Of a stretch of DNA of 64,000 bases, positions 1 to 11,348 are shown piece by piece (position 1 is the stretch's first letter; each line of letters opens with the position of its first letter). The translations under genes and the position numbers were made by a program. A model generated the notes under the pieces. It made no database searches. It was not told the DNA's origin and worked only from the letters and a program-made list of their open reading frames with translations. The DNA comes from Nocardia carnea NBRC 14403 (GTDB lineage Bacteria > Actinomycetota > Actinomycetes > Mycobacteriales > Mycobacteriaceae): the NCBI RefSeq assembly GCF_000308515.1, contig NZ_BAFV01000003.1, forward strand, positions 1 to 64,000, in the 5' to 3' direction.

Positions 1-1371
1 TCGGTCCGGTTGCAGGGTTACGACGGCGCCGAACCGGTTGTCTTCTCGGATGCGGGTGCCCGGGTGGCGGGGCGGGTGCTCGAACCCGGCGAGGCCGCCC
101 GGCTGATACCCCTGCCGGACGGCGGCGCGCATGTCGTGGTCACCGACGGGTGTGCGGGCGGCGTGCTCTGGGAGACCGCCGTCGACGACCCTTGGGTCTA
201 TCCCGTCGACCCGAACCCCAACCGCCCGGCGAACGAACACCTCACCCTGTGCGGAGGTGGCGCGTACCGCGGATCCGTGGGCGTGGCCACCGAAAACGGC
301 GACCCCCGCACGGTCAACCGGGTGGACGTCCAGGACTATCTACTCGGCGTGATCCCCGCGGAGATGCCCGCAGGCTGGGACCCCGTCGCGCTCGGGGCCC
401 AGGCCATCGCGGCGCGCTCCTATGCTCTCGCCGAGACACGCTGGCCGTACGCGCAGACCTGCGATACCACCGACTGCCAGGTCTACAGCGGTACCGCCCA
501 GGAGGATCCGCGCACCACCGCCGCGGTGGAGGCCACCGCAGGCCAGGTGCTGCTGCGTGACGGGCGGATTCTGCGGTCCGAGTACTCCGCCGCGCCCGAC
601 GGCGGGCAACCTGCCGATATCCAGACTTTCGAGGTGGGCCCGACCCCCGCGGAGCTCGCGGTCGCCGGTCCCATGCCGGCCGCGCCGGGCGACCCGGAGA
701 TCCAGGCCGCGCGCCCCGACGGGTCCACGCCCGGTATGCCCGGCAACTCCGTACCGCCGGCATCACCGGAAGGCGATAAGACCGCACCGAACGCGGGCGC
801 CCCGGTGCCGCGGACCCCCGAGGGCAGTCTGCCGACGTCACCGGATGGGACGAATCCGGTGCTACCCGGCCTGAAACCGGGCGAAACGCCCTCGCCGATC
901 GATACTGCCTACGCGGAGATGGGCGGCGCACGCAGTGTGGTCGGCCTGCCCGTCACCCCGGAAATGGCGCTTCCCGACGACGCCGGTAGCTACCGAATGT
1001 TCGAGAACGGCGTCATCGTCTACACGCCGACGCTCGGGGCGCAGGTCGTCGACTTCACCACGCTGATGCAGATGGTGCCGAACCTGGAGGAGCCCGCGGT
1101 GGGCAGCGCAGATTCGGAAGCAACCGAACCCGGCACGGGCACTCCCGGAACGAGCGAACCCGGAACCACCGAATCGGGTAGTTCGGGAGCCGCCGGAGGC
1201 GACCCCGATACCGCTCCGGGCCGCGTGCCGGCGGGTCGCGCCGGGGCCGCAGACGTACCGGAAACCCCCGCCGGCGGGCCTGCGCTGCAGGGGGACCGCC
1301 CGGCCGCCGTACCGGGTGCCCAGAAAATCCCTACAGACATGGAGGCGACAGACCTCTTCGACGGTGCGTGA
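1..1371 (+). CDS. SpoIID/LytB-domain secreted protein with one LGFP-like repeat (5' end outside window)
   Basis: The reading frame is open from the first base, so the true start and any signal peptide lie upstream and 456 residues are visible. Residues about 95-205 carry the SpoIID/LytB signature: VQDYLLGVIPAEMP, then AQAIAARSYALAET, then CQVYSGTAQ. Members of this family act on or around peptidoglycan. The segment after the signature is Pro/Gly-rich and lacks a clear second half of the domain. Residues about 300-350 form one LGFP-like repeat (GGARSVVGLPVTPE and FENGVIVYTPTLGAQVV), a module of cell-envelope proteins in mycolic-acid bacteria. The last 80 residues are a Gly/Thr/Pro-rich tail. 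An envelope role is inferred from the domains and from the adjacent galactan genes; enzymatic activity is uncertain. Confidence 0.75.
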   Translation, partial: SVRLQGYDGAEPVVFSDAGARVAGRVLEPGEAARLIPLPDGGAHVVVTDGCAGGVLWETAVDDPWVYPVDPNPNRPANEHLTLCGGGAYRGSVGVATENGDPRTVNRVDVQDYLLGVIPAEMPAGWDPVALGAQAIAARSYALAETRWPYAQTCDTTDCQVYSGTAQEDPRTTAAVEATAGQVLLRDGRILRSEYSAAPDGGQPADIQTFEVGPTPAELAVAGPMPAAPGDPEIQAARPDGSTPGMPGNSVPPASPEGDKTAPNAGAPVPRTPEGSLPTSPDGTNPVLPGLKPGETPSPIDTAYAEMGGARSVVGLPVTPEMALPDDAGSYRMFENGVIVYTPTLGAQVVDFTTLMQMVPNLEEPAVGSADSEATEPGTGTPGTSEPGTTESGSSGAAGGDPDTAPGRVPAGRAGAADVPETPAGGPALQGDRPAAVPGAQKIPTDMEATDLFDGA

Positions 1372-1389
1372 ACGCCGCCTCACGACCGC

Positions 1390-1420
1390 TTGACCTTTAC
1401 GCTGCGTCAACTTGCACGCT
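1390..1420 (+). promoter_or_regulatory. Candidate MerR-type operator/promoter of the TipA-like gene
   Basis: TTGACC (1390-1395) could serve as a -35 box. It is followed by a dyad centred on ACGCTGCGT (1399-1407), with outer arms TTGAC (1390-1394) and GTCAA (1406-1410). CACGCT lies 19 bp after the hexamer. A palindrome within a long 19-bp spacer is the classic layout for MerR-family autoregulation. The -10 match is poor. The regulator starts about 40 bp downstream. Confidence 0.5.
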
Positions 1421-1456
1421 GGAGGAACCGACGCGATACGGAAGAGGTGAGTGGTC

Positions 1457-2230
1457 GTGGGTGCGGGTTCGGGCACCGGCGAATGGTCCATCCAGGAGCT
1501 GGCCGGGGCGGCCGGTACCACCAGTCGCACACTGCGCCATTACGGGCAGGTGGGACTGCTGCCGCCCAGCCGGATCGGCGCCAACGGATACCGCTACTAC
1601 GACGAGCGTTCCCTGGTGCGGCTGCAGCGGATCCTGCTGCTGCGCGAACTCGGTGTGGGTCTACCCGTGATCGGGGAGATCCTGGCCGGGGAGAAGGACG
1701 CCGCCACCGCACTGCGCGCGCAACTGGACCTGTTGCAGGGTGAACAGGACCGGATCCGCCGCCGGATCGAGTCGGTACGCACCACGCTGGGCAAATTGGA
1801 AAGAGGTGAACGACTCGTGGCGGCAGAAGTTTTCGAAGAATTCGACCACACGCAATACAAGGACGAGGTCACCGAGCGCTGGGGCGCCGAGGCCTACGAG
1901 CGCGGCGACCGCTGGTGGAATGCGCTCACCACGGCACAGAAACAGCAGTTCCAGCAGGATCAGCTCGATATCGCCGCGGACTACGGCCGGGCGTGGCAGG
2001 CCGGGCTGGCGCCGGACAGCGCCGAGGTCCGGGCGATCACCCGGCGGCACTACGAATGGGTGACGGCGGGCTGGCAGGGCCGCCGGCCGAGCGCGAAGGA
2101 ATTCGCCGGACTCGGTGAAATGTATGTCGCGGACGAACGTTTCGGTATCAACTACGACCGGCACGGTAAAGGCACGGTGGAGCTGGTTCGCGACGCGATG
2201 AAGTACTACGCGGACACCTATCTCGAATAG
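1457..2230 (+). CDS. MerR-family regulator with TipAS-like ligand-binding domain
   Basis: About 257 residues. Residues 8-75 form a MerR winged helix-turn-helix (IQELAGAAGTTSRTLRHYGQ, then a GYRYYDERSL wing). A charged, probably coiled-coil dimerisation helix spans about 80-125 (LDLLQGEQDRIRRRIESVR). The rest resembles the all-helical TipAS domain (RWGAEAYERGDRWWNALT, YEWVTAG, FGINYDRHGKGT), which in Streptomyces TipA binds thiopeptide antibiotics. It probably senses a drug or small molecule and regulates itself through the dyad upstream. GTG 1457 is preferred over GTG 1451 because GAAGAGG (1441-1447) is then 9 nt away rather than 3. It ends in a strong terminator, so it is likely monocistronic and separate from the cell-wall operon. 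Confidence 0.85.
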   Translation: MGAGSGTGEWSIQELAGAAGTTSRTLRHYGQVGLLPPSRIGANGYRYYDERSLVRLQRILLLRELGVGLPVIGEILAGEKDAATALRAQLDLLQGEQDRIRRRIESVRTTLGKLERGERLVAAEVFEEFDHTQYKDEVTERWGAEAYERGDRWWNALTTAQKQQFQQDQLDIAADYGRAWQAGLAPDSAEVRAITRRHYEWVTAGWQGRRPSAKEFAGLGEMYVADERFGINYDRHGKGTVELVRDAMKYYADTYLE

Positions 2231-2242
2231 AAAACGGGCCGG

Positions 2243-2282
2243 CGCAGGTGTCCGCACACGAGAAAGTGTGCGGACACCTGCG
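2243..2282 (+). terminator. Strong hairpin terminator after the TipA-like gene
   Basis: A perfect 17-bp stem (CGCAGGTGTCCGCACAC, 2243-2259, against 2266-2282) with loop GAGAAA is followed by TTTC. It begins 12 nt after the TipA-like stop codon. Confidence 0.85.
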
Positions 2283-2366
2283 TTTCACAATGGGTGGGAC
2301 GAGACGTCGGCGAACTCCATTGCGGCGCGGTAGAGTTCCCGAAAACCTTTATCAGGGGGAGGTCCC

Positions 2367-2996
2367 ATGAGTTATCCGTATGGTCAGCCGCCGCACCAAC
2401 CGGGATACCCGGCACCGGGTCCCGGTTACCCGGCCCCGGCCTATGCGGCCGCACCCGGCCCGTACGGGCACCCGCAACCCGCGCCGAGCGGGGGAACCGG
2501 TATCACCGCAGGCATCCTTGCGTTGCTGGGTGCCCTCTCCAGCGTCGGTATGGCCATCTCCATGTTCATCCTGACCGCTGCCACCTCGGAGAGTTCGCTC
2601 ACCAACGGGGCGGCGCTGGCCACCGGGGCGCGCCGGCGCAGCAGCTCCTCCAGTAGCAGCAGTAGCAGCGGCACCGACGTGGATATCGATTTCGAGGGCG
2701 TCGGCATCATCTGGGGAATTCTGTACCTCATCGTGGCGGTGGCCCTGCTGGTCGGCGGGATCATGCTGCTGAAACGGAGCAGCGCCGGCCGCACCACGGT
2801 GATCGTCGCGTGCGTCGCGTTCCTCATCGTCTCGATTTTCGGATTCGGGATCACCGCGATCATCGCCGGTCTTTTCGCTCTCGGGACCCTGATCCTGGCC
2901 TCTCTCGGTTCGACCAAGCGGTGGATCGACGCGGCCCGGATGCCTGCCGCGCCCGCCATGGCGGGCGGCTACGGACCCGCTCCGTACGGCTACTGA
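2367..2996 (+). CDS. Small membrane protein with Pro/Tyr/Gly-rich N-terminus
   Basis: 209 residues, not assigned to a named function. Residues 1-50 are rich in Pro, Tyr and Gly (MSYPYGQPPHQPGYP...). Hydrophobic segments follow at about 50-72, 112-135 and 142-172, consistent with three membrane spans. Between the first and second lies a serine-only run (about residues 91-101) in a basic, Ser-rich loop. A Shine-Dalgarno-like GGGGGAGG (2353-2360) supports the ATG at 2367. Such Pro-rich-head small membrane proteins are common in mycolic-acid actinomycetes. A second protein with the same MSYP..GQPP start lies at 55193-55909. No catalytic motif was seen. Confidence 0.7.
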   Translation: MSYPYGQPPHQPGYPAPGPGYPAPAYAAAPGPYGHPQPAPSGGTGITAGILALLGALSSVGMAISMFILTAATSESSLTNGAALATGARRRSSSSSSSSSSGTDVDIDFEGVGIIWGILYLIVAVALLVGGIMLLKRSSAGRTTVIVACVAFLIVSIFGFGITAIIAGLFALGTLILASLGSTKRWIDAARMPAAPAMAGGYGPAPYGY

Positions 2997-6339
<3,343 letters not shown>

Positions 6340-6343
<4 letters not shown>

Positions 6344-6915
6344 ATGCGATGAACCCCAGCCTGCAGGATTCGGCCGCCGGGCAGGCCCCGCCCGAGGTGA
6401 AGATCATCGAGGCGGTGCAGGGTGCCATCGCGACCCCGCCGGTGATCTCGGCGGCGCGCGGTATGTCGCATTTCGGTGAGCATGCGCTCGGCTGGGTCGC
6501 GATCGCCGCGGCCGGTGCACTCGCCGACAAGCCCCGCCGGCGGCAGTGGGCCGGGGTTGCCGTCGGCGCCGTCGGCGCGCACGCGGCGTCCATCGTGATC
6601 AAGCGCATAGTGCGCCGCCCGCGACCCCATGCGCCGTCGGTGCAGGTCAACGTCGGTACGCCGAGCAAACTCAGCTTCCCGTCCTCACACGCGACGTCGA
6701 CAACGGCGGCGGCGGTGCTGCTCGGAAAATTGACCGGGCTACCCTTGCCAGCGGTGCTCGTACCGCCGATGTTGCTGTCCAGGGTCGTTCTCGGGGTGCA
6801 TTACCCCTCCGATGTGATCGCCGGTTCCGCGCTCGGCGCCGCGTCCGCCGCCGTCCTGCTCGCCGCCGAAAAGAGACTCGACAGTGACCGTACAAGACGA
6901 AAAGGCGCTGCCTGA
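6340..6915 (+). CDS. PAP2-family phosphatase (Rv3807c type)
   Basis: 191 residues. The three PAP2 motifs are present: KRIVRRPRPH (about 87-96), PSSHATS (about 112-118) and SRVVLGVHYPSD (about 147-158). Three or four hydrophobic segments indicate a small membrane phosphatase. The orthologue beside glfT2 and ubiA in mycobacteria is thought to dephosphorylate decaprenylphosphoryl-5-phosphoribose, the step between the UbiA synthase and the DprE1/DprE2 epimerase. That role is inferred from motifs and position. It starts at a GTG overlapping the glfT2 stop and ends 1 nt before the likely ubiA start. Confidence 0.88.
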
Positions 6916-6916
6916 T

Positions 6917-7843
6917 ATGAGTGAAGAGCCCACCGGCGTCGATCTGGCCGAGTCCGAGGTCAAGGGACCACCCAAGACCTTGGTCGGTGGCCTGATCAAG
7001 GCCGCACGCCCGCGCCAGTGGGTGAAGAATGTCCTGGTGCTGGCGGCGCCGATGGCCGCCGGGTCGGTCACCGATCTGGATGTGCTCGCCCACGTCGGGA
7101 TCGCGTTCGTGGTCTTCTGTATGGCCGCCTCGGGTATCTACCTGGTCAACGACGCGATGGATGTCGAGGCCGATCGGGCCCATCCCACCAAACGGTTCCG
7201 TCCGATCGCGGCCGGTGTGGTTCCGGTGAACCTGGCCTTCGCGCTGGCGGCGGTGCTGCTGATCGGCTCGATCGGGCTCTCCTTCGTGGCGAACTGGCAG
7301 CTCGCCGCCGCCATCGGCGTGTACGTCGGCGTCCAGCTGGCCTACTGCTTCGGTCTCAAGCACCAGGCCGTCCTGGATATCTGCATCGTGTCCTCGGGCT
7401 TCCTGCTGCGCGCGGTGGCCGGTGGTGTGGCCGCCGGAATCCCGCTGTCGCAGTGGTTCCTGCTGATCATGGCCTTCGGGTCGCTGTTCATGGCGGCCGG
7501 TAAGCGGTATGCCGAACTACAGCTGGCACTTTCGACCGGGGCCAAGATTCGCAAATCCCTGGAGTACTACACCCCGACCTACCTACGATTCACCTGGAGC
7601 CTGGCTGCCACGGCGGTCGTGGTCTTCTACGGACTGTGGGCTTTCGAACAGGGTGCGGCCAAAGATACGGAGTGGTTTGCTCTCTCGATGATCCCGTTCA
7701 CCGTCGCGATTCTGCGGTACGCCGTGGATGTCGACGGTGGTGAAGCGGGGGAGCCGGAAGAGATCGCCTTCGGAGACCGCGTCCTGCAGTTGCTCGCCAT
7801 TGCCTGGATCGGAGCGGTAGGTGTCGCTGTCTATCTCTTCTGA
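6917..7843 (+). CDS. ubiA: Decaprenyl-phosphate phosphoribosyltransferase (DPPR synthase)
   Basis: 308 residues, against about 302 in M. tuberculosis Rv3806c. This UbiA-superfamily membrane enzyme transfers 5-phosphoribose from PRPP to decaprenyl phosphate, the first committed step to the arabinose donor. The first Asp-rich motif is VNDAMDVEADRAHPTKRFRP and the second region is YCFGLKHQAVLDICIV. Eight or nine hydrophobic segments are visible. ATG 6917 gives an N-terminus (MSEEPTG...) like that of the family. A GTG at 6884 would add 11 residues and overlap the phosphatase gene. Its 3' end overlaps aftB by 23 nt. The inhibitor-target enzymes DprE1 and DprE2, acting later in the same pathway, are encoded 31 kb away. 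Confidence 0.94.
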   Translation: MSEEPTGVDLAESEVKGPPKTLVGGLIKAARPRQWVKNVLVLAAPMAAGSVTDLDVLAHVGIAFVVFCMAASGIYLVNDAMDVEADRAHPTKRFRPIAAGVVPVNLAFALAAVLLIGSIGLSFVANWQLAAAIGVYVGVQLAYCFGLKHQAVLDICIVSSGFLLRAVAGGVAAGIPLSQWFLLIMAFGSLFMAAGKRYAELQLALSTGAKIRKSLEYYTPTYLRFTWSLAATAVVVFYGLWAFEQGAAKDTEWFALSMIPFTVAILRYAVDVDGGEAGEPEEIAFGDRVLQLLAIAWIGAVGVAVYLF

Positions 7844-9797
7844 CGAGATTGCGGTAGCCGAACAAGAAAAGACCGGCGAGGGGGCTGCCACCGAGCAGTC
7901 CCGCTCGTCGGCGCGTCCCACCTGGATACCGCGTGCGGTGTTCGCGGGTGGGATCGTGGCGACTGTCGCGCTGTTCGCCTTCGGCGCCTGGCAGCGGCGC
8001 TGGATCGCCGACGACGGTCTCATCGTGCTGCGTACCGTGCGCAATCTGCTGGCCGGTAACGGCCCGGTGTTCAACCCGGGTGAGCGGGTGGAGACCAACA
8101 CCAGTACGGCATGGACCTACACGGTCTGGTTCTTCAGCTGGGTGACCCAGGCCCGGCTCGAGTATGTCGTCCTGGGCGTCGCGCTGACACTGTCGCTGCT
8201 GGCGCTGGTGTTCGCGATGTTGGGTACGGGCAAGCTGTGGGGTCCGGCCTCGTCGACGCTGCTGCTACCGGCCGGTGCGCTGGCCTATATCGCCGTCCCG
8301 CCGGCCCGCGACTATGTGACCTCCGGCCTGGAGAACGGCCTGGTCATCTGCTGGATCGCGCTGCTGTGGCTGCTGCTGATCCGCTGGAGCAAAGCTGAAC
8401 GCCCCGGCGTTCCCGGGTTGCTGGGACTGGCATTTCTCGCGGGCCTGGCCCCGCTGATCCGGCCGGAGATGGCGGTGGTCGGCGGACTGGCGCTGCTGTT
8501 GATCTTCTTCGCTCCGATGCCGGCCTCGCGGTTGCGGCCGTGGCTGCTGCGCGGCCTGATCGTCGCTGTGGCCGGCGCGCTACCGCTGTGCTACCAGGTC
8601 TGGCGGATGGGTTACTACGGGCTGCCGTACCCGAACACCGCGGTCGCCAAGGATGCGGGCGGGGCCAAATGGGGGCAGGGCCTCACCTACCTCTGGGATC
8701 TCGCGGGCCCGTATTACCTCTATGTGCCACTGGCGATTCTGCTGATCGCGGGCCTGGTGGCGGCGCGGGTGTACCGTGCCGAACCGGTCGTCGTGGATCG
8801 TGCCGCGGAGCAGAACCCGGCGGGAGAGAAGCCCGGTCGATTGCGCCGGCTGCGCGAACGGCTGCGGACCCCGGCCGCAGTGGTCACGCTGGTGCTGGGC
8901 GCCGCGGTGATCCTCACCGTCTACGCACTGCGGGTCGGTGGCGATTTCATGCACGGCCGGATGCTGCTGCCGCAGCTGTTCCTGTTCCTGCTGCCGGTTG
9001 CGGTGCTGCCGCTGCGGTTGCCCGAGGGTGGAGTCCGGGCATTGACACGCCGGGACGCCCCGGCCTTCGGCCTGCTGGTGGTTGCGCTGGCGGGAACGGT
9101 GGTCTGGGCCCTGATGGCTTCGGGGACCACCGCGATCCAAACCGGAACCAAGATCGATGACTCCGGTATCGTCGACGAACGTATCTACTACGTCCTCAAC
9201 ACCGGCCATGACCACCCGATCCGCGCCGAGGACTACCTCGACTACGCGCGGATGCGGCCCATGGTGGAGGCCATCGAGAACACGCCCGACGGTGGCCTGC
9301 TGCTGAATTCGCCCTCGTTCATGTTCTGGTATATCGCACCGCCGCCGGTTCCGATTCCGCCGGATGGCGCGGGGCATACGGTCTACTTCCTCAACCTCGG
9401 TATGACCAGCATGAATGTCGGGCTGGATGTCCGGGTCATCGATCCGATGGGTCTGGCCTTCCCGTTGGCCGCGCATACCGAACGACTCGAGGACGGCCGT
9501 ATCGGTCACGACAAGAGCCTCTACCCGGACTGGGTGATCGTGGAAACCGGCATGGTGGACCGTAAACCGTGGCTGCCCTGGTACATGGACGAGGACTGGG
9601 TGGAACAGGCCCACGTCGCCATGTCGTGCCCGCAGACCCACGCACTGCAGCTGTCCTACAAGGGGCCGTTGACCTTCGAACGCTTCAAGCACAATCTGTT
9701 GAACGCCTTCGATTTCGCCTCCTACCGCATAGATCGCGTCCCGGAGTATGAGATTCAACGCTGTGGCCTGGTCGATCCCGTACCGCCGGTGCGCTGA
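7821..9797 (+). CDS. aftB: Terminal beta-(1-2) arabinofuranosyltransferase AftB
   Basis: 658 residues with a cytoplasmic N-terminal tail of about 35 residues, about ten membrane spans to residue 420, and a soluble extracytoplasmic C-terminal domain. This GT-C membrane enzyme adds the terminal beta-(1-2) arabinofuranose residues that receive mycolates. The likely catalytic loop after the first span contains RRWIADDGLIVLR, with the Asp-Asp pair expected of GT-C enzymes using decaprenyl-phosphoryl-arabinose. The GTG start at 7821 has GGAGCGG just upstream and overlaps ubiA. It is the last gene of the glf operon and matches the position of Rv3805c. Confidence 0.92.
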   Translation: MSLSISSDEIAVAEQEKTGEGAATEQSRSSARPTWIPRAVFAGGIVATVALFAFGAWQRRWIADDGLIVLRTVRNLLAGNGPVFNPGERVETNTSTAWTYTVWFFSWVTQARLEYVVLGVALTLSLLALVFAMLGTGKLWGPASSTLLLPAGALAYIAVPPARDYVTSGLENGLVICWIALLWLLLIRWSKAERPGVPGLLGLAFLAGLAPLIRPEMAVVGGLALLLIFFAPMPASRLRPWLLRGLIVAVAGALPLCYQVWRMGYYGLPYPNTAVAKDAGGAKWGQGLTYLWDLAGPYYLYVPLAILLIAGLVAARVYRAEPVVVDRAAEQNPAGEKPGRLRRLRERLRTPAAVVTLVLGAAVILTVYALRVGGDFMHGRMLLPQLFLFLLPVAVLPLRLPEGGVRALTRRDAPAFGLLVVALAGTVVWALMASGTTAIQTGTKIDDSGIVDERIYYVLNTGHDHPIRAEDYLDYARMRPMVEAIENTPDGGLLLNSPSFMFWYIAPPPVPIPPDGAGHTVYFLNLGMTSMNVGLDVRVIDPMGLAFPLAAHTERLEDGRIGHDKSLYPDWVIVETGMVDRKPWLPWYMDEDWVEQAHVAMSCPQTHALQLSYKGPLTFERFKHNLLNAFDFASYRIDRVPEYEIQRCGLVDPVPPVR

Positions 9798-9967
9798 GCT
9801 GCCCTTTCACCGATAGCCTTTCGGCACTGCCGGATCGGCGTGGGTTCCCGGCGGGCGGCTGTGGGCGTGTCACGCTATTGTGCTGGCGTCCGTTCTCGGT
9901 ACGCACGCAGCCGGGAACCGGCGTCGGACCACGCGATCGATGGGTCGCACGACGGAGGGTGGGAGTA

Positions 9968-11062
9968 ATGCGAGGCGTTATCGGCCGCGGCCAACGGACC
10001 GGCCACCCAGGGCGGCGGCTGGGCAACCGGCTGAAACGAGCGGCGCTGCTCTCCCTGGCGGTACTGCTGCCGGTGGGAATGTCGGTCGCCGGTCCGGACG
10101 CTCCGGCCTCGGCGCGTTTCGATCCCGCTTTCGGGTTCGACTTCTGGGTCGAATCCCCGGAGATGGGGCCGATCAAATCGCGTATCTTCCGCGCCGCGGA
10201 CGGCAACACCGGCCGGGTGGTCTACGCGCTGGACGGGATGCGCGCCCGCGACGATCTCAGCGGCTGGGAGATCGATACCGATGTCGCCCGTGAGCTCACC
10301 AAATGGAATATCAACGTGGTCATGCCGGTCGGCGGCCGCTCCAGCTTCTACGCGGATTGGAACGCGCCGAGCAATTTCTTCGGCCTCGGCAGTTCCGGTA
10401 GCGCCGGCGATGCCAGCGGGTCGGCGGCGGATTCGGGTTCGGGGCTCGCCTCGGGTTCGGCGGCCGGGCTGGGCCGGTCCAACACCTACAAATGGGAAAC
10501 CTTCCTGACCCGTGACCTGCGCTGGGCGCTGCGCGACCGGCTCGGCTTCAACCCGAACGGAAACGGCGTCTTCGGGCTGTCCATGGGCGGCAGCGCGGCA
10601 CTCGCCCTCGCGGCATACCATCCGGACCAGTTCCGGTACGCGGCCTCTTATTCGGGCTACCTGAACGTATCCGCGCCCGGTATGCGTGAGGCCCTGCGGG
10701 TGGCCATGCTGGACGCCGGCGGTTTCAATATCGACGCAATGGCGCCACCGTGGAGCCCGCAGTGGCTGCGGATGGACCCGTTCGTCTTTGCGCCGATGCT
10801 GCGCGCCAACAACACCCGGCTCTGGATATCGGCCGGGAGCGGGCTGCCCGCGGCCGCGGACGGGCTTGATATGCACACCGTGAACGCCATGGGGCTGGAG
10901 GCACTGGCGCTGGTCAACACCAGGGCATTCCAGGCCCGCATGATGTCGCTGGGCGCCCAGAACGTCACCTACGATTTCCCGGCTGTCGGCGTGCACAACT
11001 GGCGGTACTGGACCGAAGAGGTGTACCGGATGATCCCGGATCTCTCGGCGAATATCGGCTGA
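9968..11062 (+). CDS. Mycolyltransferase (antigen 85 family), first of four
   Basis: 364 residues with an N-terminal Sec signal (LLSLAVLLPVGMSVAG, cleavage around residue 45). This alpha/beta hydrolase transfers mycolates to arabinogalactan or trehalose. The catalytic triad is S205 (FGLSMGGSAA), E311 (GLEALAL) and H343 (GVHNWRYW). Compared with usual antigen 85 proteins it has a Gly/Ser/Ala-rich insertion at about residues 137-172, between the NAPSNFF and YKWETFL segments near the substrate cleft. GGAGGGTGGGAG just before ATG 9968 fixes the start; longer upstream frames lack homology. The fbpA/fbpD genes occupy the same place after aftB in mycobacteria. Confidence 0.92.
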   Translation: MRGVIGRGQRTGHPGRRLGNRLKRAALLSLAVLLPVGMSVAGPDAPASARFDPAFGFDFWVESPEMGPIKSRIFRAADGNTGRVVYALDGMRARDDLSGWEIDTDVARELTKWNINVVMPVGGRSSFYADWNAPSNFFGLGSSGSAGDASGSAADSGSGLASGSAAGLGRSNTYKWETFLTRDLRWALRDRLGFNPNGNGVFGLSMGGSAALALAAYHPDQFRYAASYSGYLNVSAPGMREALRVAMLDAGGFNIDAMAPPWSPQWLRMDPFVFAPMLRANNTRLWISAGSGLPAAADGLDMHTVNAMGLEALALVNTRAFQARMMSLGAQNVTYDFPAVGVHNWRYWTEEVYRMIPDLSANIG

Positions 11063-11184
11063 TCCCGCCCGCCTTGACCGGACCGGACGGTTTGTTTTGC
11101 GGAGACGTTGCCGCGCCCGTTCACTGGGGCGCGGGGCAACGAAATCGCAGCCGCGCCACGCGTATGCACGTGACCTGCGCCACT

Positions 11185-11287
11185 ATCTGGCAACATGAAC
11201 ATGCATCTGGCCGATTGATGCGCCAGGAACATGTATCCAGGTAACGGCTCCCGTATCCAACGGGTGCTGTGGTCTATGTATCCGATA
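11185..11287 (+). promoter_or_regulatory. Cluster of five ATCYRR-like motifs upstream of the second mycolyltransferase
   Basis: The 286-nt spacer 11063-11348 is locally AT-richer than its surroundings. It contains ATCTGG at 11185 and 11205, ATCCAG at 11235, ATCCAA at 11254 and ATCCGA at 11280. Three of these sit in TATCC contexts (ATGTATCC twice, CCGTATCC once), and start-to-start spacings are about 20, 30, 19 and 26 nt. They could be regulator-binding sites; no known consensus was recognised. Confidence 0.3.
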
Positions 11288-11348
11288 TGGGGCCGGTAAC
11301 GTAGCTCGTGGTTTGCTGTCCGGCTGTCCAGGCGAAAGGTCTAGTCGA

